Shown: in pieces, positions 60,990 to 64,000 of the stretch
Layout of the letters: each line of letters starts with the position of its first letter
How positions within the stretch are numbered: position 1 is the first letter of the stretch
Assembly (NCBI RefSeq): GCF_001442755.1
Contig: NZ_CP006367.1
Location: 3,348,001 to 3,412,000 of the forward strand
Direction: 5' to 3'
Length of the DNA: 64,000 nt
From: Aureimonas sp. AU20
Lineage (GTDB): Bacteria > Pseudomonadota > Alphaproteobacteria > Rhizobiales > Rhizobiaceae
Translations under genes and position numbers: made by a program
The notes under the pieces: model-generated
What the model saw: the letters and a program-made list of their open reading frames with translations, nothing else
Databases searched by the model: none
What the model was told of the DNA's origin: nothing

Positions 60990-61938
60990 GCGTCGCCACG
61001 TTCCCGAACACCCAGGCAAGGATCGACTTCTGGGCATGAAGTCGGTTCTCGGCCTCGTCGAAGACCACGGACTGAGGCCCGTCGATCACCTCGTCCGTCA
61101 CCTCCTCGCCGCGATGAGCGGGCAGGCAGTGCATGAAGAGGGCCTGCGGATCGGCATGTGCCATCAGCCGCTCGTTCACCTGATAGGGCATGAAGACATT
61201 GTGCCCGCGCGCCTGATCCTCGCGGCCCATCGACACCCAGGTGTCGGTGACGACGCAGTCGGCGCCCGACACGGCTTCCAGGGCGTCATGCGTGAGGTGC
61301 AGACGCGTGCCCGCAGCGCGCGCCGCCTCGACATAGCGCGGATCGGGCTCGGAGCCTTCGGGCGTCGCCACGCGCAGCGCGAAGTCGAACCGCCCCGCCG
61401 CTTCGATCAGGGAGTTCAGGACATTGTTGCCGTCGCCCGTCCAGGCGAAGGTCTTGCCCTTCACCGGGCCGCGATGCTCCTCGAAGGTCAGGAGATCGGC
61501 CATGATCTGGCAGGGATGCGTGTCGTCGGTCAGCGCGTTGATGACGGGCACGGTCGCCGCTTCCGCCATTTCCAGAAGGCGCGAATGATCCGTGGTGCGG
61601 ATCATGATCGCGTCGACATAGCGCGACAGGACGCGCGCCGTGTCGGCGATCGTCTCGGCCCGGCCGAGCTGCATTTCCGAGCCCGACAGAAACAGCGTCT
61701 CGCCGCCGAGCTGGCGCATGCCGACGTCGAACGACACGCGGGTTCGCGTCGAGGGCTTCTCGAAGATCATGGCGAGCATGCGCCCTTCGAGCGGGCGCGG
61801 GCCCTGGCGGCCGAGCGCCTTGCGCTCCCGCGCGTCGTCCAGAATGGCGCGCAGATCCCCGCCCTTCATGGTGGACAGATCGATGAAGTGCCGGACGGCC
61901 GAAACGGCCGGCGGCGCGGAGGCGAGAACTTGGCTCAT
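60982..61938 (-). CDS. argF: Ornithine carbamoyltransferase
   Basis: 318 aa. It makes citrulline from ornithine and carbamoyl phosphate. Signatures: the carbamoyl-phosphate loop [10 protein letters not shown] (about residue 62), SLLEAADRHPCQ-type block [15 protein letters not shown], and the ornithine-binding [11 protein letters not shown] (about 270). Length normal. It starts four bases inside the argD stop and overlaps hslO, so it lies mid-operon. Confidence 0.97.
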   Translation of the reverse strand: MSQVLASAPPAVSAVRHFIDLSTMKGGDLRAILDDARERKALGRQGPRPLEGRMLAMIFEKPSTRTRVSFDVGMRQLGGETLFLSGSEMQLGRAETIADTARVLSRYVDAIMIRTTDHSRLLEMAEAATVPVINALTDDTHPCQIMADLLTFEEHRGPVKGKTFAWTGDGNNVLNSLIEAAGRFDFALRVATPEGSEPDPRYVEAARAAGTRLHLTHDALEAVSGADCVVTDTWVSMGREDQARGHNVFMPYQVNERLMAHADPQALFMHCLPAHRGEEVTDEVIDGPQSVVFDEAENRLHAQKSILAWVFGNVATHG

Positions 61939-63143
61939 GCCGCGCTGCTTTCGGGATGGGACTGGGACAGGTCGGCGACGGCGGCCTCCAGCCGCTCCAT
62001 CGCCTCGCGGATTTCACTCTCGGTGACGGTGAGCGGCGGCAGGAAGCGCACGACATTGTCGCCGGCGGGTGCCGCCAGCATCGAATGATCGCGCAGCGCC
62101 TCGATCAGCTTCGTGTTGGGCACCACGGCCTTGAGGCCGATCAGGAGCCCCTCGCCGCGAACTTCCGAGACCACGGCGGGATAGCGATCGGCCAGCGAGG
62201 CAAGGCTCTGCTTGAACAGAAGCGCGTTGTGGCGCACCTGGTCGAGGAAGCCCTCTCCCAGGACCACGTCTAGGACGGCATTGCCCACCGCCATGGCGAG
62301 CGGGTTGCCGCCGAATGTCGTGCCGTGCGTGCCGGGCGTCATGCCCTTGGCGGCCTCGTCCGTGGCAAGGCACGCGCCGAGCGGGAAGCCGCCGCCGATA
62401 CCCTTGGCCGAGGCCAGGATGTCAGGCGTGACGCCGGTGATCTCATAGGCGAAGAAGCGCCCGGTGCGCCCGACGCCGGTCTGCACCTCGTCGAAGATCA
62501 GGAGCAGGCCGTGCTCGTCGCAGAGATCGCGGATCAGCTTCAGGAAGCCGGCGTCGGGCGCGCGGATGCCGCCCTCGCCCTGGATCGGCTCGATCAGGAT
62601 CGCGGCCGTCTCGGCGCCGATCGCCGCGCGCAGCGCCGCCACGTCGCCGAAGGGAACCTGGTCGAAGCCCTCGACCTTCGGGCCGAAGCCTTCGAGATAC
62701 TTGGCCTGACCGCCAGCGGCGATGGTGGCCAGCGTGCGGCCGTGAAAGGCGCCCTCGAAGGTCACGATGCGGAAGCGCTCGGGATGCCCTGAGACATACT
62801 GGTAGCGCCGCGCCGTCTTGATGGCGCATTCCAGCGCCTCGGCGCCGGAATTGGTGAAGAACACCTTATCGGCGAAGGACGCCTCGACCAGCCGGCCGGC
62901 GAGCTTTTCCTGCCCAGGCACGTGGAAGAGGTTGGACGTGTGCCAGAGCTTGCCCGCCTGCTCGGTGAGCGCCGCCACGAGATGGGGATGGGCGTGGCCG
63001 AGCGAGTTCACCGCGATGCCGCCGGTGAAGTCCAGAAACTTGCGCCCGTCCGACATGTGCAGCCAGACCCCCTCGCCTCGCTCCACTCGAAGGTCCGCGC
63101 GCGCGAAGGTGGCAAACAGCGGATTGTCGTGGGTCTCGGCCAT
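61935..63143 (-). CDS. argD: Acetylornithine aminotransferase
   Basis: 402 aa. A class III PLP aminotransferase in arginine (and possibly lysine) synthesis. Signatures: [17 protein letters not shown] (about residue 95), [33 protein letters not shown], and the PLP lysine in [14 protein letters not shown] (about 250). The start at ATG 63143 gives [13 protein letters not shown]; an ATG seven codons upstream is in frame. It is the first gene of argD-argF-hslO, divergent from gcrA. Confidence 0.97.
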   Translation of the reverse strand: MAETHDNPLFATFARADLRVERGEGVWLHMSDGRKFLDFTGGIAVNSLGHAHPHLVAALTEQAGKLWHTSNLFHVPGQEKLAGRLVEASFADKVFFTNSGAEALECAIKTARRYQYVSGHPERFRIVTFEGAFHGRTLATIAAGGQAKYLEGFGPKVEGFDQVPFGDVAALRAAIGAETAAILIEPIQGEGGIRAPDAGFLKLIRDLCDEHGLLLIFDEVQTGVGRTGRFFAYEITGVTPDILASAKGIGGGFPLGACLATDEAAKGMTPGTHGTTFGGNPLAMAVGNAVLDVVLGEGFLDQVRHNALLFKQSLASLADRYPAVVSEVRGEGLLIGLKAVVPNTKLIEALRDHSMLAAPAGDNVVRFLPPLTVTESEIREAMERLEAAVADLSQSHPESSAA

Positions 63144-63524
63144 GGCGATACTTCTCGTTGGCATGGACAATGGAGGGAACGGCGGCGCGAAGGCGGCCGG
63201 AGCGGCAGGCACAATAAGCCCGCGCGCAACGCGCTGCCTATACCATGGCCGGGGCGCGAATTGTCAACGAAAGCCGAAGTTTCGCCTTTTGCGAGCCTCT
63301 ATGCTTCCGTAAACGTCGCTCCGCACCCATAAGCTGTTGAAAAGGGGGCGAAACGATTCGCCCGGCGGCGCCCACTCTTGCCGCCCTTCGCACTCGCGTT
63401 CTAGAACCCTCTCAGACACCAGATTTCGTGTGGGAAGTCCCGTCGATCCGCAAGGGGTCGACAGGGGCTATGGATGACGGCACCGGCCGCCCTCCCGCAG
63501 CGACAGAGTACGAGGAGTCTGTTC
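63144..63524. other. Divergent promoter region between argD and gcrA
   Basis: 380 bases with no supported gene. The left part has the argD promoter. A perfect 7-base hairpin GGGCGAA-ACGA-TTCGCCC (63346-63363) contains a GANTC methylation site (GATTC, 63355-63359). GAGGAG stands just before the gcrA start. Confidence 0.5.
63346..63363. promoter_or_regulatory. GANTC-containing inverted repeat upstream of gcrA
   Basis: GGGCGAA-ACGA-TTCGCCC with GATTC (a CcrM-type methylation target) at its loop. In alphaproteobacteria GcrA acts at methylated GANTC promoters; a link to gcrA control here is inferred. Confidence 0.35.
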
Positions 63525-64000
63525 ATGAGTTGGACCGAGGAGCGCATCGAGCTGCTCACCCGCCTTTGGGGCGAAGGTCGAAGCGCCAGCCAGATCGCGG
63601 CGGAGCTCGGCGGCGTGACGCGCAACGCCGTGATCGGCAAGGTTCACCGGCTGAAGCTGGACAACCGCCCCAAGGGCGGCGCGGACGAGAGCCCCGCCGA
63701 GGCCGCCCCCGTGGCGCCGATGCGCGTCGCGCCAGCCTTCGAGCCCGCGCCCCAGCCCGTGCCGGTCGCCGCCGCGCCCGTGCCGGAGCCGGTGGCCGCG
63801 CCGTCGATCGCGGCGGTGGAGCCGCCCGCCCCGCGCCGCGAGTTCGCGCCTGCGCCCGTCGCGGCTCCGGTGGCAACGCCCACCTCGGCCCCCATGCCGA
63901 CGCCGAGCGCCGCGCCGCGCATCCTGACGCCCTCCATGCCCACTTCCGCCCCGCCGCGCGCGCCCATGCCGCTCCGCCAGCCGATGATCCATTCGGTGGG
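63525..64000 (+). CDS. gcrA: GcrA cell-cycle regulator, cut by the right edge
   Basis: The reading frame from ATG 63525 begins MSWTEERIELLTRLWGEGRS, then ASQIAAELGGVTRNAVIGKVHRL, the diagnostic N-terminal DNA-binding domain of GcrA, an alphaproteobacterial transcription factor that works with sigma-70 RNA polymerase at methylated GANTC promoters. After about residue 55 a long Pro/Ala/Val-rich linker runs to the window edge (158 codons seen). The C-terminal RNA-polymerase-contacting domain is beyond the window. Confidence 0.95.
   Translation, partial: MSWTEERIELLTRLWGEGRSASQIAAELGGVTRNAVIGKVHRLKLDNRPKGGADESPAEAAPVAPMRVAPAFEPAPQPVPVAAAPVPEPVAAPSIAAVEPPAPRREFAPAPVAAPVATPTSAPMPTPSAAPRILTPSMPTSAPPRAPMPLRQPMIHSV

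Noticed and set aside
1..64000. CRISPR arrays, toxin-antitoxin or phage-defence islands
   Set aside because: No regularly spaced repeats, no cas genes, and no defence-type gene pairs were seen; the only nuclease-like candidate is the single DUF2726 protein.

Overview
This is a high-GC window from an alphaproteobacterium, most likely of the order Hyphomicrobiales (rhizobia and relatives). Evidence: a rhizobial-type flagellar gene order that includes motE, a CtrA-type box, a gcrA cell-cycle regulator, a SAM-II riboswitch ahead of metZ, and an apaG/hslO/argF/argD neighbourhood. An Aurantimonas/Aureimonas-like lineage is my guess only. I see no prophage, CRISPR array, plasmid backbone or specialised-metabolite cluster.

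Layout. 1-2290: an IS66-family insertion sequence (tnpC cut by the window edge, tnpB, tnpA) that has landed in a flagellin gene; the IS end supplies the flagellin stop codon. 2287-18931: the flagellar region. On the minus strand run flagellin, fliP, fliL, flgH, motE, flgI, flgA, flgG, fliE, flgC, flgB, an unknown gene, flhB, fliG, fliN, a DUF6468-like gene, fliM and motA; flgF and fliI diverge on the plus strand. The flagellin mRNA leader folds into a branched structure, an attractive target for an FlbT-type post-transcriptional regulator.

18964-29634: mixed single genes: a DUF1127-like protein, a GcvA-like LysR regulator with an inverted repeat around its ribosome binding site, an ABC-F ATPase, a DUF808 membrane protein, a D-Ala-D-Ala carboxypeptidase, an HWE histidine kinase with a single-domain receiver, an RhlE-like helicase with a structured leader, a PHA-system-type protein, and a PilZ-like protein. 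29730-33729: an operon for a periplasmic molybdenum hydroxylase (triheme cytochrome c, 2Fe-2S subunit, Tat-exported Mo subunit). 33803-38586: dctA divergent from dctBD, with a textbook sigma-54 promoter and tandem DctD-type sites between them. 38643-41632: small unknown genes including a tandem paralogous pair, and an imelysin gene preceded by a decayed DUF1111 cytochrome gene.

41633-51901: a DUF2076 protein, an amino-acid permease, a gph-type phosphatase, a MaoC-like hydratase, then the three-gene N-acetylglutaminylglutamine amide (NAGGN) osmolyte set (amidotransferase, GNAT/ATP-grasp ligase, M42 peptidase) and a chemoreceptor. 51971-57936: small stress or envelope genes, tRNA-Asn, an FtsI-type transpeptidase standing outside any visible dcw cluster, two tRNA-Gly genes, a DUF2726 protein and dcd. 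58071-64000: SAM-II riboswitch-metZ, apaG, the argD-argF-hslO operon, and divergent gcrA cut by the right edge.

The main themes are motility (structural genes, export, motor, one receptor), C4-dicarboxylate uptake, osmoprotection, and cell-cycle or motility control through CtrA and GcrA elements.
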